Made by a program: the position numbers and the translations under genes. From Streptomyces lydicus (GTDB lineage Bacteria; Actinomycetota; Actinomycetes; Streptomycetales; Streptomycetaceae): DNA of 64,000 nt. The notes below the pieces were generated by a model. It was given only the letters and a program-made list of their open reading frames with translations. It searched no databases and had not been told where the DNA came from. Numbering within the stretch: the first letter of the stretch is position 1; each line of letters starts with the position of its first letter. Positions 46,500 to 55,635 of this stretch are shown one piece after another. The stretch covers positions 1 to 64,000 of the forward strand of contig NZ_JNZA01000020.1 in the NCBI RefSeq assembly GCF_000717345.1. The letters run 5' to 3'.

Positions 46500-47285
46500 T
46501 CACTTCAGGCCGCTGAGCAGCACCCCGCGCAGATAGTGCTTCTGCAGCATCTGGATTCCCACGGGAAGGGGCATCAGCCGCGGATTGACGGTGGAGACCA
46601 GCAGCGCCCAGATGTATTCGTTCCAGGCGTTGACGAAGGTGAGCAGGGTCAGCGTCACCGCCACCGGCTTGGTCTGCGGCAGGACGACGCGCCACCAGAC
46701 GGTGAATTCGCCGGCGCCGTCCAGGCGGGCCGCCTCCAGCATGTCGTCCGGGAGGGAGAGCATGAACTGCCGCATCAGGAAGATCGGAAGATCCCGAATC
46801 CGGACACCAGGAACGGCATGACGAGAGCGGCGATGCTGACGGTGAGGCCGGCGCCGCCGCGCCCCAGCAGATCGTTTCCGCCCGTGCCCGGCCAGTGCAC
46901 CAGGATCAGGAAGTGCGGCACGAAGAAGAGGAAAGCCGGGAACATCATCGTGGACAGCACGAGGCGGAAGACGAGCTCCCGGCCGGGAAAGCGGAGTTTG
47001 GCCAGTGCGTAACCGGCGAGCGCGGAGGTCACGAGCGTCGATCCGGTGATCACAACGGTCGCGACGACGCTGTTGCGGAAGAGCAGCGGAAGGTTCAACT
47101 GATGCAGCGCCGTGCGGTAGTTGCTGAGGTCGAAAGCCTGCGGAAGGAACCGGAAAGGCAGCTTTCCGAATTCGCTGGGGCCCTTGAACGACGTCAGCAG
47201 CATGTCGAGAAGCGGAACGACGGTGAGCACGGCGCCCGTGGCGACCACGGCGTACACACCCCAGGGACGGCGCCGGCCGCGGCGC
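46500..47285 (-). pseudogene. Broken carbohydrate ABC transporter permease (MalG type)
   Basis: Two frames together encode an almost full MalG-like permease. The first gives GVYAVVATGAVLTVVPLLDM through ALAGYALAKLRFPGRELVF to SGFGIFR. The second resumes as IFLMRQFMLSLPDDMLEAAR with the EAA loop, ending in LSGLK. They are separated by a perfect 8-bp tandem duplication (46778-46793) that shifts the frame and creates a stop. Removing one copy restores GFGIFLMRQFM. There is no start codon or ribosome binding site because the 5' end is joined to another fragment. Confidence 0.88.
46778..46793. repeat. 8-bp tandem duplication causing a frameshift
   Basis: GGAAGATC occurs twice in direct succession inside the permease remnant. 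A single copy gives an intact reading frame. Confidence 0.9.
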
Positions 47286-47640
47286 CCTGACCCCCGTCCC
47301 CGGTCATCACATTGATCAGCGCGAACGACTGCAGTCCGGCGAAGAATTGGGTCAGGCACACGAAGAGCAGCGACGGGCGCAGCAGCGGCAGCGTGATGCG
47401 CCGGAAGACGGTGCCCCGGCCGGCGCCGTCCAGCTCGGCCGCCTCGTAATAGACCTCGGGAATTGCTTCCAGTCCCGTGGTGAGAATGAGGATCCCGGTG
47501 CCGAGGAACGCCCATGCCTGCACCACGATGACGGACGGCAGCGCCGTACCGGGCTCCTGAAGAAAGGCGAGGGAATCCAGGCCGAGGGAATTGAGTATCC
47601 CGTTGAGCAGTCCGCCCGGCTCGTACATGTAGTCCGGTGC
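47286..47640 (-). pseudogene. Fragment of sugar ABC permease (MalF type)
   Basis: About 115 codons of a MalF-like permease: NSLGLDSLAFLQEPGTALPS, VVQAWAFLGTGILILTTGLE, the EAA loop (YYEAAELDGAGRGTVFRRIT) and FALINVMTGDGG. The N-terminal half (several helices) and roughly the last 50 residues are missing. At both ends the sequence runs directly into other gene fragments without a stop or spacer, so internal deletions are the likely cause. Confidence 0.82.
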
Positions 47641-48290
47641 AGCAGCACCTTTCCCAGCCCGGCGCCGCGCAGTGCGCCGCGGACGCCGAAGGGCCCGAAC
47701 CGCTCGACCATGCCGTCGTACGCGCCGTGCAGGGCGAAGCCCGCCGCCCGCCCGTCCGGTGCCCGGGCGAGGGCGACGCGGTCCAACGGGGCACCGCCGG
47801 CCAGGCACTGCCGGACGGCGCGCGCCCAGTCGGGGGTGAACTCCCCGGTGGCCAGGCGGAGCAGGTCCACCAGTGCGTCGTCCGACGGCGTGCCGAACCG
47901 GAAACCGCGCGCCACCAGCGTCTCCTCGTGCTGCCGCACCGCCGCCGGCACGCGGTAGCCGACCAGGCCGCGGTGCATCGCGACGGCCTCGTAGCGGGTC
48001 CGGAAACCGAGGCCCGCCAGCAGCCGGGCGGCCTCCGGGTACGCGGCCCGGTCCAGGCCGGGCAGCACGTAGTGGGGGGCGTACGCGGCGAAGCAGTCCC
48101 GGGTCCGGCCGTGTCCGCGCAGCCACTGGAGGGCGCCGGTGAGCAGCCGGCGGCCGAGGCCCCCGCGGCGGTGCGCCGGATCGACGAAGAAGAAGAGGAT
48201 CCAGCCGTTCTCCGGCTCCAGATCGGTGCCGGCCAGCGGGGTGCGGCGCCGCACCGCGTAGGCGGCACCCACCACCTGAAATCCGGCGCA
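47641..48290 (-). pseudogene. Truncated GNAT acetyltransferase
   Basis: About 215 codons resembling a tandem-GNAT protein. The first domain has WILFFFVDPAHRRGGLGRRL (acetyl-CoA loop), followed by AAYAPHYVLPGLDRAAYPEA. The second domain stops abruptly at GLGKVLLHR, just after its own acetyl-CoA loop, where the MalF fragment begins. The N-terminus also lacks the expected first strands, and no good start with a ribosome binding site is seen (GTG 48275 only). Confidence 0.75.
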
Positions 48291-48572
48291 GGGAGTGACC
48301 GCCGAACCGGCTCTTTTCCGGGCCCGGGCGGCGGCCGCCGGGACCCCCGCGTCGCCGTGCGGGGGCGCCCGGATGGCGGGTGGCCCGGGACCCCGCCCCG
48401 CCCGCCGTCGCCCTCCGGTAGACCCGCTCTGACCTGTGCAAAGGCGGCCGGCGGGGTGGCCGGGGGCGGCGCGGTACGTGCGCCGCCCGCGTGGCGGGTG
48501 CGGGGCGGCCCGGGCATGTTGGGGAGGGAGAAAGCCCGGCCGGCCCGCGGACGGGGACCAGGAGGCTCCCGC

Positions 48573-49457
48573 ATGCTTCGGAGATCATTGCGGATCCCCG
48601 CCGCCGGAGTCGCGTATCTGGTGACGGCGGCGGTGTCCTCGTCCGCGGTGGCGTACCGCCCCGAGGAGTTCGCTGACATCGGCGTGACCCGCACCGCACC
48701 GGCCGGCCCCACCGCCGCGCCGGCTCTGGTGATCGCCCACCGCGGCGCCTCCCGTTACGCGCCGGAGAACACGCTGGCCGCCGTGGACGCCGCCCATCGC
48801 CGCGGCCTCCTGTGGGTCGAGAACGACGTGCAGCGCACCAAGGACGGCCGGCTCGTCGTCGTCCACGACACCACCCTGGAGCGGACGACGAACGCCGCCA
48901 CGGTGTTCCCCGGGCGGGCGCCGTGGCGGGTGGGGGACTTCACGGCCGCCGAGATCGCCCGGCTGGATGCCGGAAGCTGGTTCGGCGCGCGCTTCGCGGG
49001 GGAGCGGGTGCCGACGCTCGATGCCTATCTGCGCCGGCTGGAACGCAATGGGCAGCGCCTTTTGCTGGAGATCAAAGCCCCTGGCCGCTATCCGGGAATC
49101 GAGGCGGGAGTCGTGCGGGAACTGCGGGCGCGCGGCTGGCTGGATTCCGCCCATGTCCGGAGCCGGTTGGTGATCCAGAGCTTCTCGGTGGCCTGCGTGA
49201 AGACCGTCCACGCACTGCTGCCACAGGTACGCACCGGAATTCTGGGCGCGCCCGCCGTGGCAGACCTGGCACGCTACGCGCGGTTCACCGACCAGATCAA
49301 CCCCCGTCTGTCCGACGCCAGTTCGCGCTGGCTGGCAGCCGTGCACCGGCTGCGCGGCGCGCACGGACGGCCGTTGGAGGTCTATGCCTGGGACGTGGCG
49401 AAGAACACGAACAGGCGGTCGGTGCGGGCGCGCGGCATCGAAGGCGTTATTGAATAG
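48573..49457 (+). CDS. Secreted glycerophosphodiester phosphodiesterase
   Basis: A 294-residue exported GDPD enzyme that releases glycerol phosphate from deacylated phospholipids or teichoic acids. A signal-like N-terminus (about residues 1-28) precedes the catalytic motifs IAHRGASRYAPENT (near residue 52), WVENDVQRTKDG, VVHDTTLERTT and LLLEIKAPG. ATG 48573 follows AGGAGG. The protein ends GIEGVIE, about where the family has a GVI(T)N-P motif, so the last several residues seem missing. It faces the ABC/GNAT remnant region. Confidence 0.87.
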   Translation: MLRRSLRIPAAGVAYLVTAAVSSSAVAYRPEEFADIGVTRTAPAGPTAAPALVIAHRGASRYAPENTLAAVDAAHRRGLLWVENDVQRTKDGRLVVVHDTTLERTTNAATVFPGRAPWRVGDFTAAEIARLDAGSWFGARFAGERVPTLDAYLRRLERNGQRLLLEIKAPGRYPGIEAGVVRELRARGWLDSAHVRSRLVIQSFSVACVKTVHALLPQVRTGILGAPAVADLARYARFTDQINPRLSDASSRWLAAVHRLRGAHGRPLEVYAWDVAKNTNRRSVRARGIEGVIE

Positions 49458-49758
49458 GGGGCAGGGGACGGGAATGAGGGGGAAATGCCCGGATCCGGTG
49501 GGCCGTCGGGCCGTGCCGGCCCGGGCGCCGCGCCCCGTCCCGCGTGAAGGAGCTGTGGAGAGCGGACGCGTGGCATGTGGCAGCGTCAGGCGGGGATTTA
49601 CGGGATTCCCGCCGCAGAGCTAAGGTGCCTGAGATGTTCGACGCCGCCACTCTTCCCGTAAAAGAACTAAGACGCAGGATTTGGCTTTTGGGTTCCGATG
49701 TGCGGCCCGGTGCGGGCCAGCGTCCAGTTCCTCCCCCGCTTTCGCCCCGGGAGGCTCC
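49458..49758. other. Intergenic region upstream of acyltransferase
   Basis: No gene is supported. The middle (49590-49690) is A/T-richer and probably contains the promoter for the acyltransferase gene. Frames through this region lack codon bias and ribosome binding sites. Confidence 0.4.
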
Positions 49759-51027
49759 TTGAACAACGATTTCCCGGCGTACGGCGAACGGCGGGTGCCG
49801 CTTCCCCCGCCGCGACAGATGCCGCAGGAAAGCCCGCACCGGGCGGACGCCCTGGTGCCGGAACGGGCCGGCGTTGCCACCGCGACGGCGACCAGAGCAC
49901 CTGCCGCGGCACCCACCCCGGCTCCCGCTCCGGCCTCGCGCCGGGGCCGCGCCAAGGGCAGCAGGCGCCGGACCGCCGCGCCCACCCCGGCCGGCACCTC
50001 CGCGAAACCGCGCGACGCCTTCTTCGACAACGCCAAGTACCTGGCCATCGTGCTGGTGGCGATGGGGCACTCCTGGGAGCCCCTGCGGGACGGAAGTCGT
50101 ACCGCGGCGGCGTTCTACATCACCGTCTACGCCTTCCACATGCCGGCGTTCATCATCATCTCCGGCTATTTCTCGCGCAGTTTCGACATGCGCAAGGACC
50201 GGCTGCAGCGGCTGATCACCGGAGTCGCGGTCCCGTACATCCTCTTCGAAGTCGCCTACACGCTCTTCAAGAGGTGGGCGGACGACGATCCGCACTATCC
50301 GATCAGTCTGATGGACCCCTGGTACCTGACGTGGTTCCTGGCCGCGCTGTTCATCTGGCGGCTCACCACCCCGCTGTGGAAGATCGTGCGTTGGCCGGTT
50401 CCGCTCGCCCTGGCCATCGCCGTGCTGGCGTCCCTCTCCCCGGACATCGGCGACGACCTGGACCTCCAACGGGTGCTGCAGTTCCTGCCGTTCTTCGTGA
50501 TCGGGCTGTCGCTGCGCCCGGAGCACTTCAAGCTCGTCCGCCGCAAGAAGGCACGCATCCTGGCCGTACCGGTCTTCGCCGGCGCCCTGGTCTTCGCGTA
50601 CTGGGCGGCGCCGCGGATGAACGCCGCGTGGTTCTACCACCGCGACGCGGCCCAGGAACTCGGCGCCCCCTGGTGGAGCGGCGCGGTGATGACGCTGGCC
50701 ATGTTCGGCTGCTCGCTGGTGCTGGTGGCCTGCTTCTTCGCCTGGATCCCGGGCCGCACGATGTGGTGCACGGCGCTCGGCGCGGGCACCCTCTACGGCT
50801 ATCTGCTGCACGGCTTCCTCGCCAAGGGCTCCCGCTTCGGGAACTGGTACGACACCCCGTGGGTGCACACCCCCTGGGGCATGGTGCTGGTCACCCTCTT
50901 CGCGGGCACCGTCATCACCCTGCTGTGCACCCCGCCCGTCCAGCGGGCGTTCCGGTGGGCGATGGAACCCAAGATGACCTGGGCGTTCAAGAAGGACCCG
51001 GTCGGGGCGGCCCGCAGCCGCAACTGA
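49759..51027 (+). CDS. Membrane acyltransferase 3 family protein
   Basis: A 422-residue integral membrane protein of the fucose 4-O-acetylase-like acyltransferase family. A Pro/Ala/Arg-rich cytoplasmic head of about 85 residues precedes the core RDAFFDNAKYLAIVLVAMGH, in which His is the catalytic candidate. YAFHMPAFIIISGYF follows, then about ten helices. It probably transfers an acyl group to a cell-surface sugar. TTG 49759 has GGGAGG four bases upstream. The frame is open further up to 49681 without support. Confidence 0.83.
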   Translation: MNNDFPAYGERRVPLPPPRQMPQESPHRADALVPERAGVATATATRAPAAAPTPAPAPASRRGRAKGSRRRTAAPTPAGTSAKPRDAFFDNAKYLAIVLVAMGHSWEPLRDGSRTAAAFYITVYAFHMPAFIIISGYFSRSFDMRKDRLQRLITGVAVPYILFEVAYTLFKRWADDDPHYPISLMDPWYLTWFLAALFIWRLTTPLWKIVRWPVPLALAIAVLASLSPDIGDDLDLQRVLQFLPFFVIGLSLRPEHFKLVRRKKARILAVPVFAGALVFAYWAAPRMNAAWFYHRDAAQELGAPWWSGAVMTLAMFGCSLVLVACFFAWIPGRTMWCTALGAGTLYGYLLHGFLAKGSRFGNWYDTPWVHTPWGMVLVTLFAGTVITLLCTPPVQRAFRWAMEPKMTWAFKKDPVGAARSRN

Positions 51028-51079
51028 GCGTCCGGAACTGACCCTCCGGAGCTGAGCGTCCGGAGCCGAGCGGCGTCCC

Positions 51080-51123
51080 AAGGGCGCCCGTACCGCCGAA
51101 GCACCGGCGGTACGGGCGCCCTT
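51080..51123 (+). terminator. 19-bp perfect terminator hairpin
   Basis: Arms at 51080-51098 and 51105-51123 are exact complements around AAGCAC, 52 bases after the acyltransferase stop. This is the longest perfect stem I found in the window. Confidence 0.9.
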
Positions 51124-51289
51124 CGCGTGTCCCGCCCACCGGGGGGACGGAGGCGCCCCGACCGACCCGGGTACGTCCATGGTCCTGGGCCCGGCCCCCT
51201 CCGCCCTGGTCCCCATGGCCGATCGCGGCGCCGGCCGCGGCCTCATAGGCTCGCTGACAAGGAAGCCATGACCAGGGGAGGCCGCAGCG

Positions 51290-52117
51290 ATGACCGAATC
51301 CGTGTGGGGTGGCGAGCAACTGGACCTGGATGCCTATCTCGTCCGCATCGGCTACACGGGGGACCGGCGGCCCACCGCCGACACCCTGCGCGGGCTGCAT
51401 GCCGCGCACTCGGCATCGATCGCCTTCGAGAACCTGGAGATCGTGCTCGGCCGTCCCGTACCGCTGGACCTGGAGTCGTTGCAGACGAAGATGGTCATGC
51501 AGCGGCGCGGCGGCTACTGCTACGAGCAGAACCTCCTCTACGCCGCCGCCCTGGACCGTCTCGGCTTCGCACTCACCGGCCTGTGCGCCCGCACCCGCAT
51601 GGGCGAGCGGCGCCTGCGCCCCGCCACCCACGCGCTGCTCGCGGTGGAGCTGGACGGCGAACGGTGGATCACCGACGTCGGGTTCGGCGGCGAGGCGCTG
51701 CTGGAGCCGCTGCCGCTGCGCGACGGCGTCCAGGCCCGGCAGGGCGGCTGGACGTTCGGCCTGGTCCGGGAGGACGAGACCGGCAGCTGGGTGCTGCGCA
51801 CCCGCCACGAGGACGGCTGGTTCGACCTCTACGCCTTCGGGACGGAGCGCCGCTACCCGGCCGACTACGCGGTCTTCAACCACTACATCTCGACCCACCC
51901 GCGCTCGCCGTTCACCGGCCAGATGGTGGTCCAGCGCCCGCTGCCCGACCGGCGCAGCACGTTGGTCGGCCGGCAGTTCACCCGTATCCGCCCGGACTGG
52001 ACCCACGAGGCGCGCGAGGTCGCCCCGGAGGAGCTTCCGGCCGTGCTGGAAACGGAGTTCGGCATCGCCCTCTCCGCGGCGGACGCCGAGGCGCTGGTGA
52101 CGTTCCACAAGGAGTGA
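51290..52117 (+). CDS. Arylamine N-acetyltransferase
   Basis: A 275-residue NAT enzyme that transfers acetyl groups from acetyl-CoA to arylamines, arylhydrazines or related metabolites. The catalytic triad is visible: Cys in RRGGYCYEQN (near residue 72), His in ATHALLAVE and Asp in TDVGFGG. SIAFENLEI near residue 45 is also typical. Some family members close macrolactams in ansamycin biosynthesis, but no such cluster is here. ATG 51290 follows GAGG at reasonable spacing. Confidence 0.93.
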   Translation: MTESVWGGEQLDLDAYLVRIGYTGDRRPTADTLRGLHAAHSASIAFENLEIVLGRPVPLDLESLQTKMVMQRRGGYCYEQNLLYAAALDRLGFALTGLCARTRMGERRLRPATHALLAVELDGERWITDVGFGGEALLEPLPLRDGVQARQGGWTFGLVREDETGSWVLRTRHEDGWFDLYAFGTERRYPADYAVFNHYISTHPRSPFTGQMVVQRPLPDRRSTLVGRQFTRIRPDWTHEAREVAPEELPAVLETEFGIALSAADAEALVTFHKE

Positions 52118-52212
52118 GCGTGCCCGGAGGGCAGGGGGACCGCGGTACGGGAACGTGATGTACGGGGGAGAGGACAGGGGAGAGACGCCTCGCCCCGGTC
52201 GCGGCCCGCCGG

Positions 52213-52695
52213 TTACCGCTCGCGCACCACCGCGATGCCCTCGATCTCCACCAGCGCCGTCTCGTCCCACAGCCGGGTCGCGCCGATCACCGCCATCGCC
52301 GGGAAGTCGCCGCCGACCAGGCGTTTCCACACCCGGCCGAGTTCCCGGGCATGCCGGCGGTAGTCGGCGACGTCGACCGCGAAGACGGTGAGCTTGGCGA
52401 GATCGGACGGGCCCGCCCCGGCGGCCGCGGCGGCCTCCAGCAGATTCGTCAGCGCCCGCTCGAACTGCTCGACGATGCCGTCCCCGACGATCTTCCCCGA
52501 GCCGTCGAGGGCGGTCTGCCCGGCGAGGAAGACCAGCGTGCCCGGGGCGGCGCGGACGGCGTGGCTGAAACCGGTCGGCGGCGCGAGATGAGGCGGATTG
52601 ATGCGCTCCAGCCCGCCCCCACCCCCGTCCGCGCGCGGGCCCGCTCCGTACGCACCCGCCCCGGCCTGCTCGCTCCCCGCCGCTTCAGCGCTCAT
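52213..52695 (-). CDS. RidA (YjgF/YER057c/UK114) family protein
   Basis: A 160-residue RidA-type protein, likely an enamine/imine deaminase or relative. A Gly-rich extension of about 30 residues precedes the core with GFSHAVRAAPGTLVFLAGQT, VEQFERALTNLLEAAAAAG, LTVFAVDVADYR and ATRLWDETALVEIEGIAV. The arginine that binds the carboxylate in canonical RidA appears as ATRL rather than the usual PARS/ART context, so activity may differ. ATG 52695 follows GGGGAG. It converges on the NAT gene. Confidence 0.87.
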   Translation of the reverse strand: MSAEAAGSEQAGAGAYGAGPRADGGGGGLERINPPHLAPPTGFSHAVRAAPGTLVFLAGQTALDGSGKIVGDGIVEQFERALTNLLEAAAAAGAGPSDLAKLTVFAVDVADYRRHARELGRVWKRLVGGDFPAMAVIGATRLWDETALVEIEGIAVVRER

Positions 52696-52953
52696 CCCGC
52701 CGGCTCCCCTCCGTCGCCAACTCGTACCGCACGTCCAGCGATTGAAGCGCGCCCCGATCCTTCCGGGGAGCCCCTCCCGGCGAGTTTAGGACCTGCCCGC
52801 CGGATCGGGGCCGAACGGAGCCGGTCCTTCACCGGCGGCGACGGACCGAGAACCCCGCCTGCGCCGACGGACCCAACGCCTCGCCGGCAGCGACGCACCG
52901 CGCGCCTGCCCGTGCGAGGGCCGGACGGACGGATCCCGCCCCTCACCGGCGGC

Positions 52954-53673
52954 TCAGGGTCGGGCCCGTGGCGCGTGCGGAGGCGCGGCCGACGCGGCCG
53001 CCAGCGGTTCCCGGCCGTCCAGCAGGCCCCGGGCGCCGTACGGCCGGCAGCGCAGGAAGGCCGCTTCGTGGTGGAAGGGATCCGCCTGGTGCTCCCTGAC
53101 CGCGTTCCGGTGCTGCGGCCCGTCGGAGCCGTAGGCGTACTGCCGCATGGCCGAGACGCTCCGCCACAGGGAGAACGTGCCGACCGTGCGGGGTGGCCTG
53201 GCCATCGCCAGGGAGGCGACCAGCGCCGGGTCGGCCGCGGCCCGGCCGGACGCGGCGGAGCTGGCGCGCAGGAACGGCAGGGCACGGCGCAGCCGCAGCT
53301 GCCCGAGGGTGAGGACGGCGACCGGGCCGTCCTCCTCGGTGAGCGCGGCGTCGGCAGCGGGGTCGGTCCGGACCGGCAGCGGCCCCCACGCGCCCGCGAC
53401 CCGCACCGGCCGCAGCCGCACCAGCCAGCCGCCGGCCAGCTGCCGAGCGAGCGGACCGGAGGCGAGGAAGCGGTCGAGCGCGGTGTCGTCCTCCCACGCG
53501 GCGATCAGCGCGGCCCGCCCGGGACGCAGTCTGGGCGGGCCGGCGGCGACCGCGCCGGTGAACGTCGTGCGTGCGTAGCGCAGACCAGGGGTGTCGGCCG
53601 GTCCCGGGCGGGCGCGCAGGACGCCCGGCAGTGAGCGGACGCCGAGGTCGGCGATGTGTACGGAAAGAATCAC
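52954..53673 (-). CDS. Spheroidene monooxygenase (CrtA)-like protein
   Basis: A 239-residue protein resembling the CrtA-like heme oxygenase/monooxygenase family of actinobacteria. Recognisable parts are GLRYARTTFTGAVAAGPPRL, LIAAWEDDTALDRFLA, GTFSLWRSVSAMRQYAYG and EAAFLRCRPYG. No carotenoid genes are near, so the substrate is unclear. GTG 53673 has a GGGGG site upstream; ATG 53712 abuts the operator and lacks one. It is divergent from the TetR gene, with a shared palindrome that suggests direct control. Confidence 0.75.
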   Translation of the reverse strand: MILSVHIADLGVRSLPGVLRARPGPADTPGLRYARTTFTGAVAAGPPRLRPGRAALIAAWEDDTALDRFLASGPLARQLAGGWLVRLRPVRVAGAWGPLPVRTDPAADAALTEEDGPVAVLTLGQLRLRRALPFLRASSAASGRAAADPALVASLAMARPPRTVGTFSLWRSVSAMRQYAYGSDGPQHRNAVREHQADPFHHEAAFLRCRPYGARGLLDGREPLAAASAAPPHAPRARP

Positions 53674-53714
53674 GGCGGGCCCCCGTAGCTCGGCCGGACT
53701 GAAGTTACTCATGC

Positions 53715-53732
53715 GTATACCAACTGGTACAC
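53715..53732. promoter_or_regulatory. Probable TetR operator
   Basis: GTATACCA and TGGTACAC form an 18-base near-perfect palindrome around AC in the divergent gap between the CrtA-like and TetR genes. It contains a TATACG that could be the minus-strand -10. Confidence 0.6.
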
Positions 53733-53809
53733 GACCCAGTATCCTTCATCGCATCGGCGATGGCGAGCCGAAAACACCCACCGGAACAAGCCAGATCGTG
53801 AGGGACCGC

Positions 53810-54505
53810 ATGAGCGGGATCGACCGGAGCCGCGCCGCGCGCGCCGAGACCAGGACGCGCATCGAGGACACCGCCGCCCGGCTCTTCGCCGAGCGCGGCT
53901 ACGCCGGCACGACCATCGGGGAGATCGCCGCCGAAGCGGGCCTGAGCAAGCCGATGCTCTACCGCCACTTCGAGTCCAAGCAGGAGCTGCACCTGGCCCT
54001 GCTGGAGCGCCACCGCGACGAGCTCGCCGCCGCCCCGATCCGTGAACTCCTCCACGGCTCCGGCGACGTGAACACCCGCATGACGGCGATGTACGACGCC
54101 TGGTTCGGGTATGTGCAGACCCACCCGTACACCTGGCGCATGATGTTCCGCGACACCACCGGGGACGCCGAGGTCCAGGACTTCCACCGCGAAGTGCAGC
54201 GCCGGCAGCGGGAGACGGATGTCGCGCTGCTCCGCGAATTCGCGCCCGGCATCCCCGAGGCCGAGCTGGAGCCGCTCGGCGAGGCGATCCGCAGCTCGCT
54301 GTACGGCCTCGCCCTGTGGTGGCTGGACCGCCCCGACCGGCCCCGCGAGCTGCTCGTCGCGGCCATGGTCCGGATCACCCGCGGCCTGATCTCCACGGTC
54401 CCGTCCCCGGCCGAGGGGCAGCCCGGGGACGGGGCGCCGGCCGGAGCGGGCACCGTCCGGGGCCGGCCCGGCGGATCAGGACCGGACGGGCCCGGCCAGG
54501 GCTGA
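53810..54505 (+). CDS. TetR family repressor
   Basis: A 231-residue TetR regulator. The N-terminal helix-turn-helix is complete: RIEDTAARLFAERGYAGTTI then IAAEAGLSKPMLYRHFESKQ. The ligand domain (about 70-200) contains FGYVQTHPYTWRMMFRDTT, which recurs in TetR proteins of this type. The last 30 residues are Gly/Pro-rich. ATG 53810 follows GAGGGA. It likely represses the divergent CrtA-like gene and itself through the palindrome at 53715. The inducer is unknown. Its 3' end overlaps the convergent esterase gene by 30 bases. Confidence 0.92.
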   Translation: MSGIDRSRAARAETRTRIEDTAARLFAERGYAGTTIGEIAAEAGLSKPMLYRHFESKQELHLALLERHRDELAAAPIRELLHGSGDVNTRMTAMYDAWFGYVQTHPYTWRMMFRDTTGDAEVQDFHREVQRRQRETDVALLREFAPGIPEAELEPLGEAIRSSLYGLALWWLDRPDRPRELLVAAMVRITRGLISTVPSPAEGQPGDGAPAGAGTVRGRPGGSGPDGPGQG

Positions 54506-55501
54506 GCCCGAAGAACCGCCCTCGCTCCCCACCGGGTACAGCGCCGCGCGCAGATGCCCCGTCCGGTGCGCGGCCGTCTCCTTCGCGAGCCTGGTCTCCG
54601 GCGCGTACAGCTCGAAACCGTGCCAGGCGCCCGGCACGTTGCGGACCGTCACCTGCACCCCCGCGTCCATCAGCCGCCGCGCGTACGCCAGCCCCGGATC
54701 GCGCAGCGGATCGAGGTCACAGACCAGGACGTACGCCGGCGGCAGCCCCGACAGGTCGGTGGCCCGGGCCGCCGCGGCGTACGCGTCCGCCACCGTCCCC
54801 TCGGGCAGGTAGTGCCGCCACGCCAGCCGTATCGTGCGCAGGCTGTTCGTCCGCGGATCCGGCGCCTCGTCCGCGTCCGCCGGCACCGGCTCCTCGGCGA
54901 CGCGGTCGTCCACGTCCGGTACGCACATCGACTGGTAGGCGAGCGCCGGCCCGCCGCGGTCGCGGGCCATCAGGGCGACCGCCGCGCTCAGCCCGCCGCC
55001 CGCGGAATTCCCGGTGACCGCGATCCGCTCCGGATCGATGCCGAGTTCGGCCGCGTGCCGCGCCGTCCACTCCAGTGCCCGGTAGCAGTCCTCCACCCCG
55101 GCCGGGTAGCGGTGTTCGGGCGCGAGGCGGTACTCGACGGCGACGGTGACGGCGGGCAGCTCACGGCAGAGCCCGATCGCCGTCTTGTCCTGGCCGGGCA
55201 GCGCACGGCCGATGGCGTAGCCACCGCCGTGGAAGTGCAGCACGGCGGGCAGCGCGGCCCCCCGGCCGTCGCCCGCACCCTCCGGACGGTAGACCTCGAC
55301 CGTCAGCGCACTGCCGTCCGCGCGCGGAATCTCATGACGCCGGCTCTCCACCCCCGAGCGGTCGGCCGGCGTCGCCGCCAGCAGCGCGCGGAACCGCTCG
55401 CGGGTCGCGGCGATGTCCTCGTACGGATCGGAGAAGGGCGGCAACTCATCGACGAACGGCGCCAGTTCAGGATGAACGACTGTTCCCCGCGGCAAGGACA
55501 T
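54476..55501 (-). CDS. HSL-family alpha/beta hydrolase (esterase/lipase)
   Basis: A 341-residue esterase of the hormone-sensitive lipase group. The oxyanion motif HFHGGGYAIGR (near residue 96), the nucleophile GNSAGGGLSAA (near 165), the aspartate in CDLDPLRDPG and the histidine in PGAWHGFELY form the active site. Substrates are likely short-chain carboxyl esters. ATG 55501 has GGGAGA six bases upstream. Its tail, after ALYPVG, is Gly/Ser-rich and overlaps the TetR gene on the other strand. Confidence 0.92.
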   Translation of the reverse strand: MSLPRGTVVHPELAPFVDELPPFSDPYEDIAATRERFRALLAATPADRSGVESRRHEIPRADGSALTVEVYRPEGAGDGRGAALPAVLHFHGGGYAIGRALPGQDKTAIGLCRELPAVTVAVEYRLAPEHRYPAGVEDCYRALEWTARHAAELGIDPERIAVTGNSAGGGLSAAVALMARDRGGPALAYQSMCVPDVDDRVAEEPVPADADEAPDPRTNSLRTIRLAWRHYLPEGTVADAYAAAARATDLSGLPPAYVLVCDLDPLRDPGLAYARRLMDAGVQVTVRNVPGAWHGFELYAPETRLAKETAAHRTGHLRAALYPVGSEGGSSGSALAGPVRS

Positions 55502-55635
55502 ACGAGCTCTCCCGTGATCATGTAGCGGCCAGGGCTCAGCATTCTGCGCGGCCCGCTCCCTCCCCGCCATCACCCACACCGACCGCGCCCCGGCCCCTCG
55601 TCCCGGTCACTCCTGCCCCGTTCCCCGGCGCTTGA

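Noticed and set aside
46267..48572. Integrated element using the tRNA-Thr gene
   Set aside because: I saw no integrase and no second copy of the tRNA 3' end; deletions explain the decayed genes better.
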